A stretch of 64,000 bases of DNA, taken from NCBI RefSeq assembly GCF_001865675.1, contig NZ_CP011319.1:3038001-3102000 (forward strand), written 5' to 3'. Positions within the stretch are counted from its first letter, which is position 1; each line of letters begins with the position of its first letter. The position numbers were made by a program, and so were the translations under genes. This document shows positions 28,212-39,507 of this stretch, piece after piece. The notes under the pieces were generated by a model that saw only the letters and a program-made list of their open reading frames with translations, searched no databases and was not told the DNA's origin. The stretch comes from Janthinobacterium sp. 1_2014MBL_MicDiv. GTDB lineage: Bacteria; Pseudomonadota; Gammaproteobacteria; Burkholderiales; Burkholderiaceae_D.

Positions 28212-30095
28212 TTAAATGGCGCTGTCCCACGGCGCCGACAGCCGCACGGCGCAGTTGATCAAGCCCACCATCGAATACGTCTGCGGAAAATTACCCCACA
28301 TCTCGCCCGTCACGGGGTGCGTGTCTTCCGACAGCAGACCCAGGTGATTGCGTGCCATCAACATCGTTTCAAATATCTTGCGCGCCTCGTCCTTCCTGCC
28401 GATGCGCGCCAGCGCGTCGATGCGCCAGAAGGTGCAGATATTGAAGGCGGTCTCGGGCTTGCCGAAGTCGTCGGGCGCTTCGTAGCGGCGCATGTAGGGG
28501 CCGTCGCACAGCGACGCTTCCAGCGCATCGACGGTGGCGATGAAGCGCGGGTCCATGGGGTCGATGAAGTTGACTTCCGCCATCAGCAGGACCGAGGCAT
28601 CGAGATCGCGCCCGCCCAGGCTTTCCGCGAACGCCTGGCGCTCTTCGCTCCACGCCTCGCGTAGCAGGCGTTCGCGGATCAGCACGGCGCGGCTGCTCCA
28701 GTGCTCGGCCCGGTCGGGCAAGCCCAGCTTGTGCGCCACTTTCGCCAGGCGGTCGCAGGCGGCCCAGCTCATCAGCATGGACGAGGTATGCACGCGGGCC
28801 CGCGTGCGCAGCTCCCACATGCCCGCGTCCGGTTCCGCATGCAGGCGGAAAGCCTGGTCGCCCACGGCTTCCAGCGCGGCAAACTCCGCCTTGCCGGCCC
28901 GGTGGAACAGCCGGTGGTCGAGGAAAGCCTGCGCTGCACCGAGCACGATATTGCCATACACATCGTGCTGGAAGTGTTCCTGCGCCTGGTTGCCCACGCG
29001 CACGGGGCCATTGCCGCGGTAGCCGGGCAAATGGTCGAGCATGGATTCGGGCAACTGCTCTTCCAGGCCGATGCCGTACAGGGGCTGAATGTGGCCGCCC
29101 TTCGAACGGGCGACGATATTCGTCAGCCAGCGCAAATACTCTTCCATGGTGCCCACTTCGGACAGGCTGTTCAGGGCGCGCACGACGAAGAAGGCGTCGC
29201 GCAGCCAGCAGTAGCGGTAATCCCAGTTGCGGCTGCTGCCCGGTGCTTCGGGGATGCTGGTGGTCATGGCGGCGATGATGGCGCCCGTGTCTTCATACAG
29301 GGACAGCTTCAAGGTGATGGCGGCGCGGATGACCACGTCCTGCCATTCCAGCGGCACGGCCAGCCGGCGCGTGTAGGTGCGCCAGTAATTGATGGTGTCC
29401 TTTTCGAAGATGCGCGCCGTCTCGTCGATGCCGCCGGCCAGGGTTTCATCGGGGCCCAGCAGGAAGTTGGCGGTGCTTCCCAGCACGAAATAGGTTTCAC
29501 TCAAGACATAGTTGAGCGACACGTCCGTGTTCAGGCGCAGGGTCTGTTCCGGCCCCACATAGCGGATGTGGTGGCTGCCCTGCGTGATCTGCGGCGCCAG
29601 CCGGCCCCAGTCGTAGCGGGGACGCAGGCGCACGCGGATGCGCACGGCCCGGTCCAGCGGACGCACGCGGCGGATCAGCATCAGCGGGCGGAACATGCGG
29701 TCGCGGCTGAGAAAGCGGGGCGCGAAATCCGTGATTTCCACGCCGCGCCCGTCCGTGTCGTACAGGCGCGTGCGCAGCACGGCCGTGTTCGGCTCATAAA
29801 ACTGTTCGCTGCGGGCAAAGTTTTCAATATCGATGCCCCACACGCTGCCGTTTTCCGAGGCGTCCAGCAAGCTGTTGAAGACGGGGTCGCCATCGAAACG
29901 GGGCAGGCACGACCAGACGACCTGCCCTGCCTGGTCGATCAGGGCGCTGAACGCGCAATTGCCCACCACGCCGCAGTTCAGGCTGGCCTGGATGGGCGTG
30001 ACAGGTGCCGACGCGGCCGTGGCCGTGACGGCAGCGGCCAGCGTGCCGGCGGCGCCGCTGGGCGTTGCATGGGACTGCTCATAGGACGTCGTCAT
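28212..30095 (-). CDS. GH15 family glycoside hydrolase (glucoamylase/trehalase-like)
   Basis: A 627-residue enzyme: an N-terminal beta-sandwich (to about 240) followed by the (alpha/alpha)6 catalytic barrel. Marks of GH15 are SRNWDYRYCWLRDAFFVVRAL, YGIGLEEQLPE (catalytic Glu region) and the C-terminal GNFPQTYSMVGLINCAVRL with the second acid nearby. Members act on alpha-glucosides; some are trehalases. It is the last gene of the otsA-otsB-GH15 operon, overlapping otsB by 17 bases, so trehalose turnover or a trehalose-derived oligosaccharide is the likely substrate. AGGAG precedes ATG 30095. Confidence 0.88.
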   Translation of the reverse strand: MTTSYEQSHATPSGAAGTLAAAVTATAASAPVTPIQASLNCGVVGNCAFSALIDQAGQVVWSCLPRFDGDPVFNSLLDASENGSVWGIDIENFARSEQFYEPNTAVLRTRLYDTDGRGVEITDFAPRFLSRDRMFRPLMLIRRVRPLDRAVRIRVRLRPRYDWGRLAPQITQGSHHIRYVGPEQTLRLNTDVSLNYVLSETYFVLGSTANFLLGPDETLAGGIDETARIFEKDTINYWRTYTRRLAVPLEWQDVVIRAAITLKLSLYEDTGAIIAAMTTSIPEAPGSSRNWDYRYCWLRDAFFVVRALNSLSEVGTMEEYLRWLTNIVARSKGGHIQPLYGIGLEEQLPESMLDHLPGYRGNGPVRVGNQAQEHFQHDVYGNIVLGAAQAFLDHRLFHRAGKAEFAALEAVGDQAFRLHAEPDAGMWELRTRARVHTSSMLMSWAACDRLAKVAHKLGLPDRAEHWSSRAVLIRERLLREAWSEERQAFAESLGGRDLDASVLLMAEVNFIDPMDPRFIATVDALEASLCDGPYMRRYEAPDDFGKPETAFNICTFWRIDALARIGRKDEARKIFETMLMARNHLGLLSEDTHPVTGEMWGNFPQTYSMVGLINCAVRLSAPWDSAI

Positions 30096-30872
30096 CGGCT
30101 ACTCCTGAATGGGGGGATGGGGCGGCCGGCAAGGCCGCTTGCAGCAAGACGGCGCGCAAGGCAGCGGGGCTGGCCAGGCGCAGGACGGCGGCGCTGGGGC
30201 CGCTGCCCACTTTCACGCCCTGCCCGCCCGCCTGTTGTACATGGGCAAAGCCGGCCTCGTCGGTGGTGTCATCGCCCGCGAACACGGGCTGGCGGCCGGC
30301 AAACGGCGTTTCCGCCATGAAGGCGGCGATGGCGCCGCCCTTGTCGGTGGCGGCCGGCTTGGCTTCCAGGACCATTTTGCCATGCAATAGCAAAACCCCG
30401 GGGCACGCTTGCACGGCCGCCGTCATTTCCTGCACGCACAGCGGCTCCAGCTGCGGCGCCAGCCGGTAATGCAGGGCCACGGCGCCGCGTTTCTGCTCGA
30501 CCAGCAAACCCGGGTGGCGCTCCGCCAGCGCCTCGGCGCGCGCCAGCACGGGCGACACGTCGGGCGTGGGCGCCAGATGCAGGCGGCCATCGGCGCTGCG
30601 CCGCTCCACGCCATGCACGCCGGCCACCGGCAGGCGCAAGGGCGCCAGCATGGCGTCGATCTGCGCCACGGGGCGGCCGGAAATGATGGCCAGCGCGCCG
30701 CCGTGGCGTTCGGCCAGCAGCGCCAGCGCGTGCGCCACGCCCGGCGCCACGCGCACGCCGTCGGGCGTGGGCGCCAGGTCGACCAGGGTGCCGTCGAAAT
30801 CGAGGAAGACGGCACTGCCGGACGCGCTCAGCAGCTGCAGCAAGGCTTGACCATCGTCACTATGCGTCGCCA

Positions 30873-30873
<1 letters not shown>
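30079..30873 (-). CDS. otsB: Trehalose-6-phosphate phosphatase OtsB
   Basis: A 264-residue HAD phosphatase that converts trehalose 6-phosphate to trehalose. The nucleophile motif is VFLDFDGTLVDLAP (DxDGT), motif II is LAIISGRP, and the acidic motif is FAGDDTTDEAGF near the C terminus; VHGVERR is a typical trehalose-phosphatase mark. The start ATG 30873 shares its first base with the stop of otsA (TGATG), while the 3' end overlaps the GH15 start by 17 bases. All three are thus made from one tightly packed transcript. Confidence 0.93.
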
Positions 30874-33167
<2,294 letters not shown>

Positions 33168-33406
33168 CGTTTTCCTTTGCAAACACAAAAAGCATGGCAA
33201 GTATGACTATGTTTCCAGTACGGCGACGCCCGTTTGCTTTCCGTATCGAAACGTCAGCGTGGGATGGCGCACCGCAGCAATTGCTTCCAGTATCTACCTG
33301 CATGGCGACCTTATCCGTTCGGCAACGCACGTCCCCGCTTTCTCGTCTGCCCGTAAAATAGAACGTTCCGACATCCATTTCACTTAACTACAAGGAGTTT
33401 TCGCCT

Positions 33407-34522
33407 ATGGATCTCAGCACGTTTCACTCGCTGATGGGAGGCCCGCTGCGCTCGGCGCTGACCGTGCTCGTTTCCGCCCTGCTCGTCACCCTGGTCGCCA
33501 TCGGCGTGCACCGGGCCGGCATCGGCTTGCTGAAAAGACTGGCCAACGGCCGCCCGTTCACCACCAACGCCACGCGCGTGGCCTTCCGCGCCAGCCAGCT
33601 GTGCGTGATCGTCTTCGGCCTGCGCATGGTGCTGGCCGGCGCGCCCGACGACACGCCGGGCTTGCTGGCCATGTCGCATGTCACCAGCGTGGCGCTGATC
33701 ATCGCGCTGACCTGGCTGGCCATGCAATGCATCCAGGCACTCTCCATCACGATTTCCGAAGTCAACCCCGTCGACGTGGCCGACAACCTGCGCGCGCGCC
33801 GCCTGATCACCCAGGCCCGCGTGCTGACGCGCAGCGCGCACGCCATCGTCGTCATCCTGGGCCTGGCTTTCGTCTTGCTGACCCTGCCCGGCGCGCGCCA
33901 GATCGGCGCCAGCCTGCTGGCGTCGGCCGGCGTGGCGGGCCTGGTGGCCGGTATCGCCGCCCGCCCCGTGCTCGGCAATTTCATCGCCGGCCTGCAGATT
34001 GCGTTTTCGCAACCGATCCGCATCGATGACGTGCTGATCGTCAATGGCGAATGGGGCAAGGTCGAGGAAATCAAGGGCACGTACGTGGTCGTGCGCGTGT
34101 GGGACGAGCGCCGCCTGATCGTGCCGCTGCAGTGGTTCATCGAAAATCCGTTCGAGAACTGGACACACAGCTCGTCAACCCTGCTGGGCACGGTGTTCCT
34201 GTGGCTCGATTTCAGCATTCCGCTCGAGCCGCTTCGCGCCGAACTCGCGCGCATCTGCGAAGCGGCGCCGCAATGGGACCGGCGCGTCTGCACCGTGCAG
34301 GCGACGGACTCGAACGAACGGGCCGTGCGCGTGCGCTTCCTGATCAGCGCGCAAGATTCGGGCACGGCCTTCGAGCTGCGCTGCATCGTGCGCGAGCAGA
34401 TGCTGGCCTTCATCACGGCCAACTATCCGCACGGCCTGCCGCGCCTGCGCTCCACGCACGACCCGATCGAGGTGCGCGAGATGCAGGCGCAGAACGATAG
34501 CGTCTCGCTGCACAAGGCCTAG
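33407..34522 (+). CDS. MscS-family mechanosensitive ion channel
   Basis: A 371-residue inner-membrane channel of the small-conductance type, with four or more membrane helices in residues 15-200. The pore-lining TM3 region is ASLLASAGVAGLVAGIAARPVLGNFIAGLQIAF, followed by the beta domain (IRIDDVLIVNGEWGKVEEIKG, then VPLQWFIENPFENWT), both standard MscS marks. It releases solutes on sudden osmotic down-shock. AAGGAG lies before ATG 33407. It is divergent from the trehalose operon, forming a natural osmotic-stress cluster. Confidence 0.93.
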   Translation: MDLSTFHSLMGGPLRSALTVLVSALLVTLVAIGVHRAGIGLLKRLANGRPFTTNATRVAFRASQLCVIVFGLRMVLAGAPDDTPGLLAMSHVTSVALIIALTWLAMQCIQALSITISEVNPVDVADNLRARRLITQARVLTRSAHAIVVILGLAFVLLTLPGARQIGASLLASAGVAGLVAGIAARPVLGNFIAGLQIAFSQPIRIDDVLIVNGEWGKVEEIKGTYVVVRVWDERRLIVPLQWFIENPFENWTHSSSTLLGTVFLWLDFSIPLEPLRAELARICEAAPQWDRRVCTVQATDSNERAVRVRFLISAQDSGTAFELRCIVREQMLAFITANYPHGLPRLRSTHDPIEVREMQAQNDSVSLHKA

Positions 34523-34572
34523 AAAAACCTGCGGCGCGCTGCCCGCGCCCACCTGCCGCTAGAATAAGGCGC

Positions 34573-35868
34573 ATGAGCACCACCGCCTGGTTCATCCTGA
34601 TCGGCTGCATGATGCTGGCGCGCGGCCTCGGAGCCGCCAGCATCGCGCGCCTGCCGTTTACCTCGGCCATGGCTTACCTGGGCGTGGGCCTGCTGCTGGG
34701 CCCCATGTTCCTCGGCCTGTTCTCGCTCGACCTCGTCAAGCAGGCACCGCTGCTGGAAACCCTGGCGGAAATTGCCGTCCTCATCTCCCTGTTTTCCGCC
34801 GGCGTGAAAATGCCCGTGCCGTTCAGCCTGGCGCGCTGGCTGCCATCGCTGCGCCTGGCCTGGCTGTCGATGGCCATCTCCGTGGCCCTCGTGGCCACGT
34901 TTTCCTGTTTGGTACTGGGCTTGCCGCTGGGCGCCGGCGTGCTGCTGGGCGCCATCCTCGCGCCCACCGACCCCGTGCTGGCCACCGACGTGCAGGTGCG
35001 CCACGCGGGCGACAGCGAACAGCTGCGCTTTACCCTGACCAGCGAAGCGGGCATGAACGATGGCAGCGGCTTTCCCTTCGTCATGCTGGGCCTGGGCTTG
35101 CTGGGCCTGCATGAACTGGGCCCGGGCGGCGGCACCTGGCTGTGGCGCGACCTGCTGTGGGCCAGCGCGGGCGCCATCGCCCTGGGCGCGGCCGGCGGCG
35201 CGCTGCTGGCCTGGCTGGGCTGGCAGGTGCGCGGCAAGGAGCCGAAACACGAAGTGCTCGACGACCTGGCGGGACTGGGCTTGATCGCCCTCGTGTATGG
35301 CCTGGCCACCTGGCTGCACGCGTGGGGCTTCCTGGCCGTGTTCTTCGCCGGCGTGGCCCTGCGCCAGACGGAACTGGTGCTGGCCGGCGCCCCGAAAGAC
35401 CGCCAGGGCTTGCTGCAGGCCGAGGACGTGCATGGCGGTTCGGCCGTCAAGCCGCACGACAACGCGGCACCGCTGACCGTCAGCGGCGAATCGCTGGTCT
35501 TCAAGGAACACCTGGAGCGCCTGTCCGAACTGACCTTGGTGCTGTTGCTGGGCGGCGCCGTCACGGCCGCCGCGTGGAGCTGGCAGGCGTGGAGCGCGGG
35601 CCTGTTCCTGCTGCTGGTGGCGCGCCCGTGCAGCGTCATGCTCGGCCTGCTGGGATCCGGCACCAGCCTGCGCCTGCGGGGCCTGGCCGCCTGGTTCGGC
35701 GTGCGCGGCATCGGCTCCATGTACTACCTGTGCTATGCGATCGCCCACGGCTTGCCGCCCCGGCTGGCGCACGAACTGGCGAATATCACCATCGTCGTCA
35801 TCATCCTGTCCATCGTCGCGCACGGCCTCACCGTCAAGCCCCTGTTCGCGCGCTACTGGCGCAAATAG
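34573..35868 (+). CDS. Cation/proton antiporter, CPA1/NhaP type
   Basis: A 431-residue inner-membrane antiporter with about 12 helices. The ion-binding segment is APTDPVLATDVQV (conserved T-D-P), the second is SEAGMNDGSGFPFVMLGLG (the N-D motif of electroneutral CPA1), and the C-terminal conserved part is WFGVRGIGSMYYLCYA. It exchanges Na+ or K+ for H+. It follows the mscS gene by 50 bases on the same strand, so both may be cotranscribed and serve ion and volume balance. Confidence 0.9.
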   Translation: MSTTAWFILIGCMMLARGLGAASIARLPFTSAMAYLGVGLLLGPMFLGLFSLDLVKQAPLLETLAEIAVLISLFSAGVKMPVPFSLARWLPSLRLAWLSMAISVALVATFSCLVLGLPLGAGVLLGAILAPTDPVLATDVQVRHAGDSEQLRFTLTSEAGMNDGSGFPFVMLGLGLLGLHELGPGGGTWLWRDLLWASAGAIALGAAGGALLAWLGWQVRGKEPKHEVLDDLAGLGLIALVYGLATWLHAWGFLAVFFAGVALRQTELVLAGAPKDRQGLLQAEDVHGGSAVKPHDNAAPLTVSGESLVFKEHLERLSELTLVLLLGGAVTAAAWSWQAWSAGLFLLLVARPCSVMLGLLGSGTSLRLRGLAAWFGVRGIGSMYYLCYAIAHGLPPRLAHELANITIVVIILSIVAHGLTVKPLFARYWRK

Positions 35869-35888
35869 GCCGTCATGCGGCGCCATTG

Positions 35889-35908
35889 TCATTGCTTCAC
35901 AGCAATGA
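35889..35908 (+). terminator. Small hairpin after the antiporter gene
   Basis: TCATTGC and GCAATGA pair exactly around TTCACA, about 20 bases after the stop, followed by a short TTTGCC. A weak terminator candidate. Confidence 0.4.
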
Positions 35909-35976
35909 TTTGCCAATTAGACCTATATCTTGCGGAAATGTTGTTAAGATAATTAAAAACGGCAAAGAGAGAAGCA

Positions 35977-37158
35977 ATGAAACGTAGAAGCGTGCTGGGA
36001 CTGGGCGTCTCGCTGGCCCTGCTGCAAGGCGGCTGCGCCACCGATCCGGCCAGGCTGGAATGGGAAAAGGAATTTGACAGCTTCATGCACGACGGCCTGG
36101 CGCGCACGGAGACGCCGGGCATGAGCGTGGCCGTGGTGCGCGGCGAGCAAACCCTCTTCGCGCGCGGCTATGGCTGGGCCGACATCGAGGCCGGCAAGAA
36201 GGCCGATGCCGACACGGCGTTCCACGTGGCGTCCGTCAGCAAGCTCGTCACTGCCACGGCCATCATGATGCTGCTGGAACAGGGCGCCTTCCAGCTCGAC
36301 GACAAGGTGTCGGCCTACCTGGACTTCCCGCTCATGCATCCGAAGTTTCCCGACGTGCCCATCACCTTCCGCCATTTGCTGAGCCACACCTCGGGCATTT
36401 CCGACGCCGTGTATGAAAAGACGACGGCGTTTGCCGTGCAGGGCGACCCGCGCCTGCCCTTGCGCGACTTCGTCAAGGGCTATCTGTCGCGCGGCGGCGC
36501 CTGGTATGACGCGGACCTGTCGTTTGCCGCCCGCCCCGGCACGGAATGGCGCTACAGCAATGTCGGCGTGGCCCTGCTCGGTTATCTGGTGGGCCGCCTG
36601 AACCCCGACGGCCTCGACACCTACGCCTACGAGCACCTGTTCGAGCCGCTGGGCATGGACCGCACCGCGTGGAGCCTGGCCGGCTTGCCGCGCCGCGCCG
36701 TCCTGGCCCAGCCGTATGCACACAAGGAACCGGGCCTGCAACTGCTGCCGCCCGTCGGCTACCCGGACTGGCCGGCCGGCCTGCTGCGCAGTTCCGCGCA
36801 TGACTACGCCCGTTTCCTGGCCATCTTCAGCAATGGCGGCCGGGTCGATGGCCACCGCTATTTGCAAGATGCCACCCTGCAACTGTTCTTTGCACCGCAA
36901 GCGGCCGCGATCACGCCAGCCGATCCCGCGCTGCGCCAGGCCCTGGTCTGGCAATTGCGCGATGTCGACGGCACGCCGCTGGCCACGCACAGCGGCGGCG
37001 ACCCGGGCGCGGCGTCCATCGTCTGCGTCGACCGCGCCAGCAAGACGGCCGTGCTGGCCTTCGCCAACATCAGCGCCGACAAGGAGTTCCGCTCGTTCCA
37101 GAAAGAAGTCGTGCGGCGCCTGTTGGCGCACGGCGCCGGCAAACCGGCCAGGGTCTAG
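35977..37158 (+). CDS. Serine hydrolase, class C beta-lactamase fold, lipoprotein
   Basis: A 393-residue serine hydrolase of the beta-lactamase/D-Ala-D-Ala carboxypeptidase superfamily. Catalytic marks are SVSK (SxxK, Ser near residue 87), YSN (YxN, near 190) and HSGGDPG in place of the KTG box. The signal peptide ends in LLQGGC with Cys20, suggesting lipidation. The His-Ser-Gly box and length match esterase- or peptidase-type members (EstB, Pab87-like) rather than resistance enzymes. The substrate is unknown. The gene is preceded by an AGAGAGAAG ribosome site. Confidence 0.88.
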   Translation: MKRRSVLGLGVSLALLQGGCATDPARLEWEKEFDSFMHDGLARTETPGMSVAVVRGEQTLFARGYGWADIEAGKKADADTAFHVASVSKLVTATAIMMLLEQGAFQLDDKVSAYLDFPLMHPKFPDVPITFRHLLSHTSGISDAVYEKTTAFAVQGDPRLPLRDFVKGYLSRGGAWYDADLSFAARPGTEWRYSNVGVALLGYLVGRLNPDGLDTYAYEHLFEPLGMDRTAWSLAGLPRRAVLAQPYAHKEPGLQLLPPVGYPDWPAGLLRSSAHDYARFLAIFSNGGRVDGHRYLQDATLQLFFAPQAAAITPADPALRQALVWQLRDVDGTPLATHSGGDPGAASIVCVDRASKTAVLAFANISADKEFRSFQKEVVRRLLAHGAGKPARV

Positions 37159-37244
37159 GAAGCTCGCGCTATGTGGGGCGGCGCACGGTGATCGGTGGTC
37201 GAGCCGGTATGCTGGGTCACACCGACCAATCACAGGAGAGCGGC

Positions 37245-37406
37245 ATGACGAATCGCATCGGCAACAAGGACGTGGCGCAACAGCGCAGCAAGAGCGAAAA
37301 GGCCCGCATCAAGGCGGACAACATCGCCCGCGAAGCCGTGAAGAAAGCCGAAGCCAGGGCCAGGTACCGCAATGCCGTCAAGGGCCAGCCGGCAGCGGCC
37401 GCCTAG
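37245..37406 (+). CDS. Small basic hypothetical protein
   Basis: A 53-residue, highly charged, Lys/Arg/Ala-rich helical peptide (for example SKSEKARIKADNIAREAVKKAEA). AGGAGA stands 7 bases before ATG 37245, which decides the start over the longer open frame. Small proteins of this look occur in related genomes, but no function is known; nucleic-acid binding is possible from its charge. Confidence 0.75.
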   Translation: MTNRIGNKDVAQQRSKSEKARIKADNIAREAVKKAEARARYRNAVKGQPAAAA

Positions 37407-37421
37407 CCAGGGCCGCCCCGG

Positions 37422-37805
37422 CTAGGCGCCGAACCAGCCGCGCAGCTTCTCGGCCGCGCGCTGCTTGACGTCAGCCGTGATGTAGGTGGCCACCGTGGCG
37501 ACGGCCGCCGCCAGCACGGCCAGGTCATCCGCATAGCCGACCACGGGCGTGATGTCGGGAATCGCATCGATGGGCGAAATGAAATAGCCGAGCGCGCCAT
37601 AGATGGCCGTCTTGGCCCACAGCGGCGTATTCGGCTGCTGGGCGGCGTAGTACAGCCACAAGGCCTTTTCGATGACTTCGCGCCCTGCCGTCTTGGCGAA
37701 CTTGACCACCTTGTCCCAGAAGCTGTCATCCGTATATTTCTTTTCATACTGCTTGTCGGCCTGGGGGGCGTGGTCTTGCTCGAGATTTTTTCTTCTGCCA
37801 AACAT
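37422..37805 (-). CDS. YkvA family protein (DUF1232)
   Basis: A 127-residue protein with the DUF1232 core: WAKTAIYGALGYFISPIDAIP followed by DITPVVGYADDLAVL. The two hydrophobic segments around this core may insert in the membrane. Function is unknown. AGGAG precedes ATG 37805. It is convergent with the 53-residue gene (15 bases apart) and divergent from topoisomerase IB. Confidence 0.88.
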   Translation of the reverse strand: MFGRRKNLEQDHAPQADKQYEKKYTDDSFWDKVVKFAKTAGREVIEKALWLYYAAQQPNTPLWAKTAIYGALGYFISPIDAIPDITPVVGYADDLAVLAAAVATVATYITADVKQRAAEKLRGWFGA

Positions 37806-37905
37806 CTGCTGCTCCTGTCTGCCGCGCACGGCTTTACGAATGCGCACCTTAGCATAAGAGCGCGCCAGTTGCGCGGCACCCCGGCAACGCCTGCATAGGA
37901 AAAAC

Positions 37906-39015
37906 ATGGATATCTCCGCCACCACCACCGCCAGGGCCGCCGGCCTGCGCTACACGGGCGACCACCAGCCCGGCCTCGTCCGCCTGGGCAAACCGGCCAA
38001 GTTCCGCTATGTGGACGCGGACGGCCAGGCCGTGCGCGACGACGACACCTTGACGCGCATCAAGGCGCTGGCCATTCCGCCCGCCTGGACCGATGTGTGG
38101 ATCTGTGCGCGCGCCAACGGCCACCTGCAGGCGACGGGGCGCGATGCGCGCGGCCGCAAGCAGTACCGCTACCATGCGCGCTGGCGCCAGGTGCGCGACG
38201 AAGTGAAATATGAACGCATGCTCAGCTTTGGCAAGGCCCTGCCCGCCATCCGCGCCGCCGTCGCGCGCGGCATGCAGCTGCCCGGCTTGCCGCGGGAAAA
38301 AGTGCTGGCCACCATCGTGCATCTGCTGGAATTGACGATGATGCGCATCGGCAACGAGGAATATGCACGCACGAACAAGTCGTTCGGCCTGACCACCTTA
38401 CGCACGCGCCACGTGCAGGTCGATGGCAGCGCCGTGGCCTTCCATTTCAAGGGCAAGAGCGGCGTGCGCCACGATATCCGCCTCAGCGACCGCCGCCTGG
38501 CCAGAGTGCTGCAGCGCATGCGCGAGCTGCCGGGGCAGGAACTGTTTCAGTATGTCGACGACGCGGGCGAGCGCCACGGCGTCGATTCGGGCGCGGTCAA
38601 TGACTACCTGCGCGAAGTGACGGGCGAGGACTATACGGCCAAGGATTTCCGCACCTGGGCCGGCACCCTGCTGGCCGCGCTGGCGCTGCAGGCATTCGAA
38701 CTGGTCGATTCCGATGCGCAAGCCAAGAAGAACATCGTGCAGGCGATCGAGTCGGTGGCGAAAAAGCTGGGCAACACGCCGACCATCTGCCGCAAGTGCT
38801 ATGTGCACCCGGCCGTGCTGGAAGCGTATCTGGATGGCAGTCTGTTGGAAGGCATGCGCGCGCGGGCGCGGCAGCAACTGCAGGAGGACTTGCCGGCGCT
38901 GGCGCCGGAAGAAGCGGCCGTGCTGGCCTTGCTGCAACAACGCTTGCAGGGCGAGGCGAAGGACCAGGCCGGCGTCAGGCCGCGCGCCGCGGCTGGCACT
39001 GCGCCGACAGCTTGA
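37906..39015 (+). CDS. DNA topoisomerase IB (poxvirus type)
   Basis: A 369-residue type IB topoisomerase that relaxes supercoils through a 3'-phosphotyrosine intermediate. The N-terminal beta domain (FRYVDADGQ... IPPAWTDVWIC) is followed by the catalytic domain, with MMRIGNEEYARTN (active Arg147), the KSG/VRHDI stretch, DFRTWAGTLLA (second Arg) and the nucleophile Tyr299 in CRKCYVHPAVLEAYL. Length is as usual for bacterial members. The 3' end overlaps a small minus-strand gene by about 40 bases. Confidence 0.93.
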   Translation: MDISATTTARAAGLRYTGDHQPGLVRLGKPAKFRYVDADGQAVRDDDTLTRIKALAIPPAWTDVWICARANGHLQATGRDARGRKQYRYHARWRQVRDEVKYERMLSFGKALPAIRAAVARGMQLPGLPREKVLATIVHLLELTMMRIGNEEYARTNKSFGLTTLRTRHVQVDGSAVAFHFKGKSGVRHDIRLSDRRLARVLQRMRELPGQELFQYVDDAGERHGVDSGAVNDYLREVTGEDYTAKDFRTWAGTLLAALALQAFELVDSDAQAKKNIVQAIESVAKKLGNTPTICRKCYVHPAVLEAYLDGSLLEGMRARARQQLQEDLPALAPEEAAVLALLQQRLQGEAKDQAGVRPRAAAGTAPTA

Positions 39016-39205
39016 ACGCGTCGCCGTTGCACAACGGCATGGCGCCATGGCCCGCATCGCGCGCCACGGGCGCCGGCGCGCTCTCGCCTTCGGTCGGCTG
39101 CGTTTCGTCCGTATTGATCAGCGTAGCGGCCAGGGTCGACACCGTAAACAGGCAGATCAGCAGGAATGGCTTGTTCAAATGGCTTGGCTCGGCTCGCTTG
39201 TGCAT
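38975..39205 (-). CDS. Small single-span membrane or exported protein
   Basis: A 76-residue candidate: a basic start (MHKRAEPSHLNK), one hydrophobic helix (FLLICLFTVSTLAATLI) and a polar tail with two cysteines (LCNGD, QCQP). GGAG lies 7 bases before ATG 39205. Its last 41 bases overlap the end of topoisomerase IB on the other strand. It could be a real small protein or chance; the ribosome site and membrane pattern favour real. No family is recognised. Confidence 0.5.
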   Translation of the reverse strand: MHKRAEPSHLNKPFLLICLFTVSTLAATLINTDETQPTEGESAPAPVARDAGHGAMPLCNGDAFKLSAQCQPRRAA

Positions 39206-39507
39206 CGCATACTCCGTCGGAATGGTTGGCTGTTGCAGCATGAACACGATCATCGCGTGTTTCCGTAAGGCATACAATCAGACGATTTCGACAAGCTGGG
39301 TAGGACAGCGCTGACAGCGCCCGGCCATCGTGACAGCCCGATAACGGCGCGCCGCGGCCATGCGTGTCGGTACAATTGACACGCTCATGCGCAGCACGCC
39401 TCCACCAGCCTTCAACCCCTTGTTTCAGAAGGACTTTTTATTCAGGAACGCTTCCTGCTTGACCTCTTGCCTGGGCACGCTTGGCGCCAGCAAACGGGGG
39501 GACAATC
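39206..39507. other. Intergenic region before the composite exported protein
   Basis: About 300 bases with no supported gene. The one clear element is a perfect dyad GCGTGTC-N9-GACACGC at 39362-39384, listed separately. No strong promoter hexamers were found. Confidence 0.5.
39362..39384. promoter_or_regulatory. 7-base perfect inverted repeat, operator-like
   Basis: GCGTGTC and GACACGC are separated by GGTACAATT. The site is 123 bases before the start of the 1147-residue protein. The spacer includes TACAAT, a possible -10 hexamer, so a bound regulator could block or shape a promoter here. No candidate regulator lies next to it. Confidence 0.45.

Noticed and set aside
36063..37158. Class C beta-lactamase resistance gene
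   Set aside because: The protein has SxxK and YxN but an HSG box and lipoprotein signal, fitting esterase/peptidase relatives; a resistance role is not supported.
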